Source of the DNA: Grifola frondosa
Lineage: Eukaryota; Basidiomycota; Agaricomycetes; Polyporales; Grifolaceae
Length of the DNA stretch: 64,000 nucleotides
Assembly: GCA_001683735.1 (NCBI GenBank)
Contig: LUGG01000015.1
Span: forward strand, 620,001 to 684,000
Direction of reading: 5' to 3'
Positions within the stretch are counted from its first letter, which is position 1; every line of letters starts with the position of its first letter. Made by a program: the position numbers and the translations under genes. The notes under the pieces were generated by a model. That model saw nothing but the letters and a program-made list of their open reading frames with translations, was not told the origin of the DNA and searched no databases. Shown here piece after piece: positions 22,783-35,165 of this stretch.

Positions 22783-23149
22783 AAGCATTTGCTTGTATGT
22801 GACTTTATCTCGTCCAAGAGTGTGCGAGCTGTCGCTTACGTGGATGCTGGCATCTATGATACAGGTTGCTATAAGCAGTTGCTATCACAAGCATGAGTTG
22901 CACGAGTCTTTCTTCCGCCACCTGTGTCGAATGTGTACTTGTATCTCGTCTAAACGTTGGCTGTTAATTCGACACAGTTCATTTGCTCCGTATCCTTATG
23001 GTCTTGAGTCGCAGTGCATCAGGCTGACTTAATTAGGTCAGAATACATGATGTCCTGTCATTTTCCGTGCCGAGAAATGCGGAGAAGTTGTGAGCATCAT
23101 GGATTTCGTAAAATAGCTACATTGAGTGCTTCATACCTACACAATCCAA

Positions 23150-26100
23150 ATTTCTTCAGCTTCACTTCTGCAACTCGTGTTGAGTATCATCTATTGGGTG
23201 GTTTATGAGACTCCTGACACACCAGTGCCAATCGCGACTCACCGTATTTGGCCGATTTCGCTAGAGTCCTCCTGCACTGCCAACGAACTCTCACACAGTC
23301 ATCGTTCAGCAATTTGTGCAAATTGAACCGTCGGAGAGGAGTGTCACCGGTTTGTTCGTTCACCATCGCACGACGGAATAGGTCTGTTTAGAGATCTAGA
23401 ATTAGTCTAATACATCTTTCGTATGTAGGTTATTCAACCATACCATGGGCGAGGGATCCTTCAATCAGGCGAAGACCGGCCTCGCGAACGTCTTCATGAT
23501 CGTGGTTCAATACGGCTGGCAGTGATGTCCAAATAGTGCTATCCATAATCTGATTGTGTACGCCTTCTGTAAAGGACGGATTACGCAAGATTCCGCGGAG
23601 GTTCGACTGGAAGCTTACCATCAACAGAGCTCGATTGTATCAAGACTCGGATGACGTCCAGACTTGCTACACGAACCCGCCACGAAGTGTCCTGTAGCAC
23701 ATCTCCCAAACCAGTTACCCATGCCTTCGCCATATTGCACCGCACGTGTTCTATTGCCAAATCATTTTCGAGCATGAAATGTGCAAAGACTGTACGTACT
23801 ATCTCTGACGAGGAATGCAATAGTTTGCAGGCACTCCATGCGGACGTCCTCGCGCTCGTGTTTTAGTAGCGTAATCGCGAGCGTGGCATCGGGTATCTCA
23901 TGATATTGCTCTGGAGAGAACTCGTTAGCGGTGATTTGGATAAAAGATCAATAGCTACCATGACGAGCTAGATGTTTGATGAGACTCAGCCCTATATGGG
24001 CGAGCTTCGAACTCTCGCTCATACACTCGGTCAAAATCGCATCGCGAAGCCCCGGCGTGGATGACAGTACTTGTTTCCAAAGCTGATCGAACGCTGCAGC
24101 CCCATCAGATGATATCTGAGACGGTCCACGTTACGTTCTCACCTTCGTCGTTGAATTCGGCGCAAAATATAGACAAGGCGTCCATGCACCATGCTTTCTC
24201 TTCATTGCTTCCGAGAATGAGCCTGCACAGAAAAGGTACTATATCATTTTGGAAAATTTGCGCGCACCACCGCTCTGCGTAGGGTGGCAGTTTGAGTCGC
24301 GCGAGCAGAGCGCAGACACTGCTTACTCACCGGCGAGAAACTTTTCAAGAAACTTTGCTATCGAGTTGTAATAGGTCGGACCATGATCCAACAAGGAAAC
24401 AAGTACTAGAGAGAGCCCCGGGTCCGGCGGGTTGTCCTTCATGCTTTGCGCAGTAACATAAGCGTGGTTCAATCAGACGCACATATCATGACTCACCATG
24501 GTATCGGGTAGTATACAAAGCTTTGCACTGCGTCAATCACAGCGACCTTCATGGCGGATCTCCATTCATTTTTGATGGATAGCAATAGACTTTTCGCGGC
24601 ACCTGGTACGCCCCCGAGCGTGCGGCGTCCTTCGTCTATAGGATGCTTGCAGTATTAGGATTCACCAGATTAATGAGATGCGAAGCCACTCACGCGTATG
24701 TGTCATCATATTAAGACGATGGATCCACATGGCGATATCTTCCCCGTGTGTAGACAAACCTTTGAAATGATTCACAAGGCTAACCGCGGATTCGGTATCA
24801 AAAATATCCAGCTCGAGAAGACCGTTCCACTTTCTGGTCCAGTCCATATCGAACCTATCGCCCATGCCTACTAGATCATGCCAATTATCCTTGATTTTCC
24901 GCGGCAGCCGCGCCTTCGGAGTATAACGTTTTGGGCAAAAGGCCACGGAGGCATGGATTTTCTGACCTGGTCTTATGGTTCTACCCTTTCCCAAGTGCGG
25001 TCTAGGTGGAGACATGAGCAAGATAAGCATGAGAGAGAATAGGGAAAAGCTACACGCGGGTAAAGCGAAGGGCATCGTCAGATGTTGCCCTTTTCATAGG
25101 TAGGAATTCCATGAAGTTCCAAGCTCCGCGCAGCAACTCCTCTGCATTGCCTAGCTCGTGCCATTTGTATTCCATATTAGTTGTATTTAGCTTGAGTCGC
25201 AGAGATGTCGCTTCGTATAACATCCACAGAAACGATGGACTGTGAAGTTGAAATCCTTGATTCTCTACATTTCCGCCGCCACTACTCGCAATTTATCAGA
25301 AACGCCTCGCATATCAACAAAATAAACTTACATAACTCTGTGCGTACCACTGAACCACACCTCTTTCACCCGTGGCGCAGCTGGGTTGTCCTTGCCCTCC
25401 GATCTCGTCTCCGAATTCTCGGATTCTGAACTCTTGACAGCTGCCTTGAAGTCACGAACAGAAATCTGCGGAGAATTCGATCCTAAACATATCTCCATCA
25501 TTAAAGATGTCACGACACATCATGACGACATACGATTTGCATCTCTTTTCTGCATGCCCAAGCGACTATATAGCGGTAAGAACATGACGCGATGTTCGTC
25601 CAAGGCGAGAGCATGCCGAAAATAGCATGCTACATGTGGGTTGTATGTTCCTGGCAGTAGATTGTGTGTTTCTTGCCATTCCTACGAATTATCCCAACCT
25701 GAGATAGCGCATCCCTACCAGGCGCACACATAAATCGATGAAACAGAAAACTAGATAAAATGATTACCAAACCCCGACAAAATGAACTCGCACATTTCTC
25801 GAATGTGCCTGTTTGAACTGTTGGGCCATGGACTCAGAACCATTGACAGGGGTTATATGACTATTCGGGTCGATGTACAGAGCGTAGACACTGCCGCGAT
25901 ATCAGCCATGTGTGGTACAAATATCAACTGGCATGAGCTTACTATGCAAGCTGTTCTTCAGTTCCTTTGTGAATCAAACCAACCTGGCAAAATAATCGTT
26001 GATCACGGGTTTTGTCTAGACATGAAAGAATCCAAACAGACCTCGGCAATCATTTCAGCCAAAGTAAGCACTAGCAAGGCACCTCGAGAATATCCTTCAC

Positions 26101-26606
26101 CATAACTTATTACGAGCGATAGATCATAAGGCGGATGACTCACCAAAACAATATATTACATCACCATCCTGATAATTTTCTGCCAGCCATCGATATGCCT
26201 CCTTGATGATTCGGTCGAAATCCCTAGTATACAATTCTGTGTAGGTTCACAACCTAGAAAAATACTAGTTGACGGACCATGCAATCTGCAAGTTTAGCGT
26301 GCCATCTATACGTCGTTTCCAATAACGGAGCGTGAGTGTCGAAGGCGGCATAAACGTGCCGACGCCACTGTTGTAGTACGTTAACTGGGTCTTGTCCTTC
26401 ACCAGCTTCTTGTGCAGCTGGTCTATATTTCTAGCCTGAGCGAAAATTAGCACAACATAGCAATGCAGAATAACTTGAGAGACTCCGACCCTCAGGCTCT
26501 GGCCAAGTTCGAAATACACGGAGTCAATACAAACCACCAGGTTCCGTCCAGTTTGCCTGACAGAGTCGCTGTGGTCGAAACATTTGCAAAAGTGTTGGTC
26601 GCCCAT
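23150..26606 (-). pseudogene. DUF2235 (Tle1-like alpha/beta hydrolase) with C-terminal HEAT repeats
   Basis: Start ATG at 26606. Exon 1 is 26606-26490, exon 2 26435-26278, exon 3 starts 26223, and further short exons follow. Family motifs appear in order: GRNLVVCID, LVKDKTQLTYYNSGVGTF, IAWDFDRIIKEAYRWL, the nucleophile elbow GYSRGA (across the 26.1-kb intron), VGLIHKG, DPNSHITPVNGS, FRHALALDEHR, VKEVWFSGTH, GGGNVENQGF, PHLGKGRTIRPGQKIH. HEAT-like helices with HEDVREAGLRL and TSWRVRVASL run to about 23,200. DUF2235 proteins are lipase-like hydrolases. The usual DGT after the first strand reads DSV here, and frame breaks occur near 25,650 and in the HEAT part. Probably decayed, although some breaks may be assembly errors. 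Confidence 0.8.
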
Positions 26607-27229
26607 ATTGACGAGGTTTGGGGTGGAGGTAAACCAGAAGTGAGTGGACTAACCCATGCGCGTTTCACTGTTACCTCGCGGAAGCATCGTGGTATGGTGT
26701 CAGTGCGGCCTTCTAATCCATGTCAACTATATTGGCATATCCGCCGATACTGAGTACCAAGCGGTGAAAACAGAGACTATTCTATAAAGACTCAAAGATG
26801 TTCTAGTTCGGTGGCCGTTTGAAAGTGAGCAGCGTCTCTAAGCCTATCTGTTGACTGTTGTGTATGGTGGTGTATAAGTTAGATAAGATCATACACTTCG
26901 GCTATTCCACTATTTAAGTGGTGTGTAGTATTATAGTCTAAATAAGAATAAAAATGTATTATAACTGTTTGACAAACGAATTGAGTACATACTCAATCTT
27001 TGCACGCGGACGAATATTCGAGTCAGGATTTTACATACAAACTGCAGTTTTAACGAAGAGCAAATGGCAACTGACATTTCTTAACTGCTTCGATCCGAAC
27101 GTGAGTGAAGACACGAGATACAAATGAATATTATATACAAGTCTGACATCTTAAATTTCGTGAAGTGTGAACGCACGCCAGAACTTGAAGAATTTAATTC
27201 ATCAGTAAGATATTAAATATTAACCAACG
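26607..27229. other. AT-rich intergenic stretch, no gene
   Basis: 26,800-27,230 is markedly AT-rich without a coding frame. It contains the small palindrome CCACTATTTAAGTGG at about 26,908-26,922. It probably includes 3' flanking sequence of the Tnp2 element, but no CACTA-type terminus could be paired with the other side. Confidence 0.4.
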
Positions 27230-30200
27230 GTTCATACGCGAAACTTTATTCCACATACAAACCAAGCCGAAATGCATCGCGCACAGATCACGCGATTATT
27301 GCGCAAATATCGCTCGCTCATTCCCCAATCCATGCACACCGCGACGAATCGATTATTGCGAAGTTCAAAGAAGGCTACAGATACAGTGCAAAAACGATGT
27401 AAGAGTTTGTCAAGCGGGTTTTTGCGAGACATTTCAGCAAGCTGGCAACATTGATACCGGCAGAACAAGGCAGATACTGCACAAGCCTCAGTCCTAGAGA
27501 TTGATGAATACGACATCTGAATGTATGTTGTTGAAAACACTTACACGGCTTAGTGAAAGTACCACCGAGGTGCCAGGACACACATCCCAGCGTGCATAAT
27601 GGCACACAATCCAGTCCGGATGCAAGATTTCAAGCTGGTCAGCAAACTTATCAGAATACATTTTTGCCGCAAAATGTGGATATGATGCGAAGGGATCTTG
27701 TGCAAAAGTTGAGGGCAGCTGGCGAGATACGGCAAGATGAATTTCTGAATCAACGAAGATGTATTTGATGCTGCCAGGAACAGGAGACAGCGATTTGTCA
27801 CCAGCGGGATAAAATAGTATGTGACTGTTGCCAAGGTGGGTCGACGACTTTGCATATAGAACACCATTATGTCTGAAACGCGCTGACAAAGTGATCCTGG
27901 CTGTTTTGGCGAACGGACGCAATTCCCGTGGAACAGGAACTAAGTGTTCGGACGAGACCCATCTGCATCAAGACCATTCACTTCCGACAAGAACTTGTGG
28001 AGTAGACGATTACACTCCTTGATGGCGGGGGAGCAATCTGGCCTCGCGAGCCAACGTCTCAGCTTCCCACCTTGAATGAAAGATTGCAGCATGGTCGATT
28101 CGAGCTGACCTGTTGTGGAAAACTTAAAGAGATGAAAAATGGAATGAACAATGCTCACCAAACTTGTGATTGGTAGGTAACCGCTGCAAGTGTCCCACTA
28201 GACGTTCAAATGGAAAACACCACCACGAACGCACAGGTCCGAAGAGCAGAAGAAAGGAGTGGATGTGTAACGACATGTGATGGTTCGGTAGATGTTTCGC
28301 ACTAGGATGGACAACCTTGAGGTCCCGTATGTATAATGCCATATTCTCCAGGAAAGCATCAGCTCGCGCACGGGTCATGACACGCTTAGACACTAGAGTT
28401 GTAGCGGACACAAGAGACATGGTGTGATCTAATATTTCGCGAAGTCGTGGAGAGTGGTTGGGAGGATATCCCACAACGTCAAATCCCCATAGACTGATGA
28501 GAGCGAGAGGAAGATGGATTGTAATTAACGTGCGCCATTCATCTGCCTTCACCGTGCCCGCAGCGCTATCACCGAAATTGTGGGGAACCGAGTTGAGCCA
28601 TGACGGAGTGATTAAATCGCGTATGACGTCTCTGATACGTTGCATAACGGCGGGGGTCGCAATTTTCACGGATTTAAGATCGTCGGAATGATAAGGCTTC
28701 TGCTTACGCTGTGAGATTCAGAGCCCGTTAGCAGGATGTCGATGTAGACAATGTCAGTGACTTACCCATTCTACTAAGGAGTTCACCCAGTCGACCTTAT
28801 ATTTCTTCGCTGCATTAGATGGGATGCAAGCCAAATCCTCGCAGACAAAACGGAGCGCGGACACATTCTTGCCACTCAGACGATGTGCGAGGACATCCCA
28901 AACGTCATTGTGTATAACGTTCACCGGAAGCGTAAGGAGTGTATGTATGTCGGACACTTGTTTGACTTCTGTTTGAGATAGGAACAAATCGCCACTCGGG
29001 ACATCTGGCGTTCGAAAGGGATAATGGAATGCTGGTATGATACTCTCGGGCCCTGAGGCAGACTGGGTGGTCAAGTTCAGCATGATGCGGCAGTGGTTCT
29101 CAACGATGCCCTCGAAAATACAATGCATAGAATCAACAACGAGCTGACGAGGTGGATCCCAATATCGTAACCGCCAAAGCTCGGACCAGCGAACTCCATT
29201 CACTTTGAAAAGGGACTTCCGCTCGGAGACGTTGCTAGCATGCTTCCAGTCTTCAGCTTGCCGTCGTAACACGTCTTTGTCACGACACTGCCAGTCGGGA
29301 GAATCTAGGTCCGTCCTCCGAGAGTTGATTGATGAAAGCACTTGCAAACCGAACAATAAAAATGGCTGCTGTGTGCAGCCATCTGAGCTGCCTTTCGAGC
29401 AGCAGGAAGGTCTGCAATCACGAGGGCTACAGTGCTACGAGTGACGCGACCAAAGCGATGAAGTGAGGTTCGCGAAAAACGAACTCCTCTTTCATAGCTC
29501 AGCACGAGATCATCAACCAGAGGCCGCAGATAATGATTTAATTCGTCGAGATGGGGCTCGTTGGGACCGGGTACAATTCCTGCGACGTACATATTCTCGG
29601 GTTTATAACGGATGTCGAAAGGCAGATTGAGACACGCCATAGAGATCATCCCGCATGACGTTTTAGCACCACGCACTGTCATACCTTCCGGGCTGAAGAA
29701 ATCGATGTGTAGTGCGAAAGCATAACGTCCCTCTCCCTGTCGATCTATGAATAAAGTCCCTGGAGAAGGACCTGGGAACGATCGAAGAAATTCGCCTTCA
29801 AAAGCGTGTTTGACGAAATCAGGAGAAGGACTACTCTGCGACTTCAGTAAATCGTCGCAAGATTGATCCATGTATTCCTCCATGTCCTTCCTTGAGAGGA
29901 GAGATGCGAGGTAGTCGTGAAAGTGATGATACATAAACGTCTTCGTTGGCTTCAGTTCATCATCCGATGTACGTGATAGAAGTGGATGGTCACAAACGTC
30001 TCCTCCAGGAATGGGTCGATTAGTACAACGTTCGGCGTAGATGGGGAGCGATGATCCAAGTAGGAATAAGGGTTTATATGTGTAATGACATACTTCACAT
30101 ACAGCATATACTGTGGTACGTCCACTGAAGTTGAAATGAGACAGTGCACTATTAATGCTTAACGGGATGTCTCGGAGGGTGTCTTCCGCTGAAGGATTGG

Positions 30201-31162
30201 ACGAGCCGTCCCGATTGCTCGAAACCAAATACACCACTAAGGCCACAAGGTTCAGGATGAAATCACCCGCACGTCTGCTAATGCCCAAAATCACACGACA
30301 AACGACGCCCAACAACATGGCCACTTGCGCAGCCTCAGGAAGGTGATTGACGCGAAGTTCGAAATGGTGATCTGCAAACAAAAAAAAAACGACGTGAACA
30401 GACTATCCACATCCCATGTCATCGTACGAACCAGACGAATAATAAATATGGATTTATCGGCTCATTCGATGTACTCTTGACAAGGGTGACACGGGCATAA
30501 AGATCATCCATCGTGGCTCGTATCGAATGCTTAAGACGGTCAATCGCAGGCGATTTGCGTGTAATGCCCTCAACTGCAGAGCGCAGGCGTCCTAATTCGT
30601 TATCCACCTGAACGATAGCATCAGGAGATGGTGAAACCAGAGCATCTCGACATTCGAGTAGGCGTTGTTGGATCGACTGTAGAATTTCCACCGACTTCAA
30701 TGTATATCGACTGCGATCTCTTTTCGACAGTCGCCGATATGCTGTGTGGGATGTAAAGTGATCTTGCAGGTGAAAGTGCACCTGGGAAGAACTAGGCTGA
30801 GGATCGGCATGAATTGGTGGGCGAAGACTGGAGCCAGAAGCGATGTTGGAGGGGATGGGAAGCGTATCAGCGATTCTCGCAGGAATGATAAGTGATGGGA
30901 TGGGGGACACATTAGATATATGCATGTTCATGAGGCCAGATGTCATGGCAGCGAGTGAAGACGCAGAGGCGTTTGGTTGATCCGACCGAGAAAAGTCGGA
31001 GGAAGGCTCCGGAGGCAGGTTCGAACGGGACATCCACAATCTATCATACGACTCGTCTGAACCAAGACTGCGGTGGGTCAATGTCAGAGCGAGCAATTGC
31101 GCGACCAACGGATCTACATCCGGAGAGTGTGGCTGGTCCCATATAGATAGACGGACAAACAA
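27230..31162 (-). CDS. Tnp2/CACTA-like transposase gene, 5'-truncated
   Basis: Successive minus-strand exons are 31,162-30,419 (variable serine-rich N-terminal part and a helical segment), 30,381-29,305 (358 codons: HYTYKPLFLLGSSLPIYAERC, GPNEPHLDELNHYLRPLVDD, GVRFSRTSLHRFGRVTR, VIADLPAARKAAQMAAHSS then CSVCKC), 29,356-28,754 (DPPRQLVVDSMHCIFEGIVE), 28,669-28,124 (WRTLITIHLPLALISLWG, HMSLHIHSFLLLFGPVRSWW, FERLVGHLQRLPTNHKFGE) and 28,161-27,494. These are hallmarks of the Tnp2 transposase family with the C-terminal region usual in fungi. The expected cysteine-containing N-terminus is missing where the satellite begins (about 31,190). Most exons are open, so decay is recent, but the terminal repeats were not found. 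Confidence 0.8.
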
Positions 31163-31190
31163 TAACAGAATTGCTGACTAGAAAGTGTAG

Positions 31191-33050
31191 GAAGGTATGT
31201 ACCTCAACTAGATAACGAGGGCTGCTATCGAAGGATGTACTTGCGCCAGAACAACTAGAATAGAGAGGCTTGTGAACACAACGGATTCTAAACAGTAAGC
31301 GCAGTGAGATATGTACCTCAGCAAGTCAGACGATGAGAACGCGGGACGAGCAAGCGCACCTGGTGAGGTATGTACCTCAAGCCAGATACGCCGACGACTG
31401 TGCGAGGTATGTACCTTGGCAAGTCAGACGACAAGCACGCGCGAGACAACGGGAGACGACGAGGAGAAGGGTTTCAGCGACGAGCAAGTGTACCTGGCGA
31501 GGTTTGTACCTCAAGCCAAACGGGGGAAGACTGTGCGAAGTATATGGACCTCAGCACATCGTCAACGAAGATGGGCGGGAGACGATGAAGATGGAAGACA
31601 ACAGAAAGGAAGAGTGCGACTGAGCGAGGCTGTGGGTGACGAGCAAGAGACGCGATTGGCGAGGTATGGACCTCAGCACGTCGTCGTCGACGATGGGAGG
31701 GAGACGATGAAGATGGGAGACGACAGAAACGAAGAGTGCGACTGAGCGAAGCTGTGGGTGACGAGCAAGAGGCGCGATTGGTGAGGTATGTACCAAGCCA
31801 AACGGGCGATGACAGTGCGAGGTATGTACCTCAGCACGTCGTCGTCGACGATGAGCGGGAGACGATGAAGATGGGAGACGACAGAAACGAAGAGTGCGAC
31901 TGAGCGAAGCTGTGGGTGACGAGCAAGAGACGCGATTGGTGAGGTATGTACCAAGCCAAACGGGCGATGACAGTGCGAGGTATGTACCTCAGCACGTCGT
32001 CGTCGACGATGAGCGGGAGACGATGAAGATGGGAGACGACAGAAACGAAGTGTGCGAGGCGTTGGGAGAGGAAGAGACGCGTGAGAAGGGAAGGCAAGGT
32101 AATGAAGTCGGTGAGAGTAGCGAGAGCGAGTGAGAGTGGGCGGTCGGAGAAAGTTCGGAGGTCGAGCGGGCTGGATGCTGCGGATTGGGCGCTCATCAAC
32201 CGGCCCGGAGGCTCGAACCCAATCCGCGCGATCGCCCGATCACGCGATCACACACATCAAAACATGCACAAACACACGCTCTCACGAGTCGCCCCACTCC
32301 TGCTCATCGTCTTTTCGTTCGTGCTCATCGTCTCTTCCTCGTCGTCTCCCGTTGTCTCACTCGCGTGCTCGTCGTCTGACTTGCCGAGGTACATACCTCG
32401 CACAGTCGTCGGCGTATTTGGCTTGAGGTACATACCTCGCCAATCGCGTCTCTTGCTCGTCACCCACAGCCTCGCTCAGTCGCACTCTTCCTTTCTGTTG
32501 TCTTCCATCTTCATCGTCTCCCGCCCATCTTCGTTGACGATGTGCTGAGGTCCATATACTTCGCACAGTCTTCCCCCGTTTGGCTTGAGGTACAAACCTC
32601 GCCAGGTACACTTGCTCGTCGCTGAAACCCTTCTCCTCGTCGTCTCCCGTTGTCTCGCGCGTGCTCGTCGTCTGACTTGCCGAGGTACATACCTCGCACA
32701 GTCGTCGGCGTATCTGGCTTGAGGTACATACCTCGCCAGGTGCGCTTGCTCGTCGCTGGGTTCCTTCTCCTCCTCGTCATCGGCTTCTTCGTCTCTGCCC
32801 ATCGTCGTCTCCCGCCTCTTCGTCCCTACCCGTCGTCTCGCCCTTGCTCTCCGTCTCACATGTCGTGACTTATCGAGGTATCGCAGAGTCCTCACGTTGT
32901 GGCTGGTTCTGCTTGTCACTGAGTCGTATCCACGCCATCCTCCTCTTCGTCTTTGCTTTTTATTCGTTCCCGCTCATCGTCGCGCCCGTGTCAATGGCAT
33001 CCCGGAGCCTGTGGGGCATGCACTTTGCGGTACACACCCGCGAGACTCGC
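31191..33050. repeat. Satellite-like array A, opposing blocks of a GAGGTATGTACCTC family
   Basis: Degenerate units each contain one or two copies of the near-palindrome GAGGTATGTACCTC. Well-preserved units start at 31,638, 31,760 and 31,918 (periods 122 and 158; the longer form adds a second palindrome). From 31,191 to about 32,050 the GA-rich strand is plus; from about 32,370 to 32,900 the same units run inverted. The core 32,055-32,345 has CGATCGCCCGATCACGCGAT and a GGCTCGAACCC word. Both strands stay open because of the purine/pyrimidine bias, and I do not consider it coding. Confidence 0.8.
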
Positions 33051-33264
33051 CGTGCGGCGGGCGTTCTCATCGCTCCTCCCTGATTTATGCCATATCGACG
33101 TCTTCATAGTGATACACACCGCGGGAGTCTCCAGTCGCGTCCCTTGGCGGCATAGTTCTCTCATCGATCTCTTTTTGGAGTTGACTTGCGTCCGCGATAT
33201 AGGATCATTCAATGTACGTTCTTCATTCAAGTAGTAGTACAGTTGTGGGGTATCTTGTATCCTT

Positions 33265-34799
33265 CTAGTGCCTCACTGCTATATCCAGCCATCTGAATTT
33301 CTCCTTTGAAACAGTAAGAGTGACGCTGCGATAATCTTCATCTTGTTGTTGAAACCATTCATCGTCGTAAAACGCACGTGGGAGTCCCCGGACGGGAGCA
33401 CGGTCAGATATCGGGTTCGTCTTACTCCTTATCCTAGGAACCGGCTTGGATCCCTGAGCAGAGAACGCCTGGGTACCTATCATTCGCTGGCGATCGATTA
33501 TCTGAAGTTCCCTGTCAATATCCCTCCTCCAGACCATGATCTTCACCCTGTATACGGTGTTGACGATGTCCTCGATGCCGCTCTCTTCCGAACTCATTCC
33601 ATCTTCGCCCAGAAGTTCCAGGACACTTGACAACCACTCCCAGATATATACATCGTCCGCTTCTTCCTTTTTCTTCGCCGTTAGCACGCTGCCAATAACG
33701 GAGGCACGTCGTTCGTATTTCTTGCCATTGGAGGAGGCGTCAATAAACTTTCATGCAAAATAAAAATTTGAATGCGCACGTTGTGGCGTCTGGTCCTATG
33801 TCTCGCCTTCTTCAGCGCGGTCGATGTGCGAAGAAGCATACGTTCCTCGATTTGCGTGGCAGTTTCTGGATGTCCGTCGATGGTTGCCCTTGGCTGAGAT
33901 GTTCTCCACACATCTCTAAGCCTCTTGGCGCGATCCCGTATCATATCGAGGAAGTAGGCGTCGGACCGTTGTGGAAGCTGCCAATTTTCCTCATCGCGAC
34001 GCTGACGAAGACGCTGTAAGAGGACGTGGAAAAGCTTTTGATTCCAGTCGGAATCCAGCTTCCCCTGCGTATCGAGCCGAAGGTCTTCTGGGGTTGGTCC
34101 GTTTCCTGTGGATCGGGAATATGCTTGCACAGTGCGGGGCGAAGGGGGTTCATGAACAAGAAAATCATCATCGCTGGAGATGCCGTACGCGTCTTTAAAA
34201 AGGCTTCGTACGTGCGCCTGTAGCATGTGAGTGGAAGTAAGATGACTGCCCGACACCGTGACTGACCAAAAATGCGGATCGTTCATCCGCTGTCTCCTCA
34301 ATTTTCTCTCGCTGAAGCTCGATCTCTACGTTGGTTTTACGGCGTACCCTCGAGGCTTTGGCCGCCTGCTGTTCCCTTCCTCTTGGAGTATATATTTGGT
34401 GGCTTCGATCAGCATTGGCATCATCAGGGTACGCAGTCTCGCCAGCTCTTCCGGTTCTGAATCTTCTTTACTTTGGCCTCGTTCTCTCGGTGGACTTGGC
34501 AGGGGCAGATTACACTCTTCATCTCTTTCATCTTCTTCAGCCTAGACAAAGTATCAGCGATGTTCCGGCAGGCATGAATTGCGACACACATTCGGACTGG
34601 CATATAATGTCGTATTTAATAATTTTCTTGGATTTCTTTTGAGTTCGCGTAGATGCTGTCGAACGGTGGTAGACATGCTGCTTTCCCGTTCGGCTTCGCT
34701 ACGCTCCTCGTGGTGTACAACTTGCGAGGTGGATGCGCACGGCAAGGAGTCCCCATCCGAGGCGGCAGCCTTCCGTATCTTTAAAGAGTATGTTTTCTC
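33265..34799 (-). CDS. 3' half of a coiled-coil gene split by the KDZ element
   Basis: Minus-strand exons run from the element boundary: a segment with KIRKAAASDGDSL and RQHLRELKRNPRKLLNTTLY, a GT-AG intron near 34,550-34,600, the acidic AEEDERDEECN segment, VEIELQREKIEETADERS (about 34,330-34,270), an intron, HVRSLFKDAYGISSDDDFLV, RLRQRRDEENWQLPQRSDAY, KARHRTRRHN, an intron, then RRASVIGS and DDVYIWEWLSSVLELLGEDG, ending at 33,265. The C-terminal region resembles a conserved family of mushroom fungi with no known function. The ATG at 34,808 lies inside the element terminus and is probably not the native start: the frame continues the 51.6-52.4 kb exon across the target duplication. Confidence 0.65.
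34791..34799. repeat. Left target-site duplication of the KDZ element
   Basis: TGTTTTCTC directly before the element. TGTTTCTC follows the other end at 51,600-51,607. They differ only in T-run length. Read on the minus strand, both keep GAG-AAA in the same codon frame of the interrupted gene. Confidence 0.6.
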
Positions 34800-35165
34800 G
34801 GAGCCCATTCAGTCATACCACCTGTGACCTACAGGCAGCCGGTGACAAATACCGGCTGTTGTCACAGGCCAGCCGGTCCCGGCCGGAATATCGGTATTCT
34901 CTATAATTACAGCTCGGCCGAATGCCTGTGCTAACAGTCCGGCCAGTATATACGGCAGTATTTTGACCCATGTTTGCCGCGAATGTACCATTTAAATCCT
35001 TTACCGAAGGGGAAAAATACCTGTTGCTCATCGCCCTATTTACCGCGCACGGCATCGCTTTTTACCGGCGCAGATTGTTTAAATATATCGTGTGCCACGG
35101 TTCACCAGAGAATATGTATCGGAACTACCATACATGTACCACGCAGACAATCAATTCATGTTTAA

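Larger units (their letters stand above)
21052..23024. repeat. Right arm of the near-perfect inverted repeat
   Basis: Mirror of 18,469-20,440. Outside the arm at 23,025 the sequence continues without a break into the DUF2235-HEAT gene end, exactly as in the older duplicate at 1-1,170. This indicates that the right arm is the ancestral position and the left arm the copied one. Confidence 0.9.

Noticed and set aside
24662..25075. ORF beginning MPFALPACSFSLFSLMLILL, which looks like a signal peptide
   Set aside because: The hydrophobic start is intron sequence. The exon joins upstream DUF2235 coding sequence at the acceptor before PHLGKGR.
26900..31200. CACTA terminal repeats for the Tnp2 element
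   Set aside because: CCACTATTTAAGTGG near 26,908 is suggestive, but no matching terminus or TSD was found on the other side; the 5' end is replaced by satellite.
31311..32199. Long overlapping ORFs on both strands of the satellite (up to about 150 codons)
   Set aside because: The strand bias (GA-rich versus TC-rich) removes stops on both strands, and the frames are tandemly repetitive with indels. There is no start context, introns or domain.
32200..32220. A tRNA gene around the GGCTCGAACCC word
   Set aside because: No cloverleaf or A-box could be formed with the surrounding sequence.
31191..33050. CRISPR-like array
   Set aside because: Palindromic repeats recur, but spacing is unit-locked, spacers are themselves repeated and the genome is fungal.
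34800..34810. ATG at 34,808 as a genuine gene start
   Set aside because: It lies within the element terminus; the frame is better explained as continuing from the exon at 51.6 kb across the target duplication.
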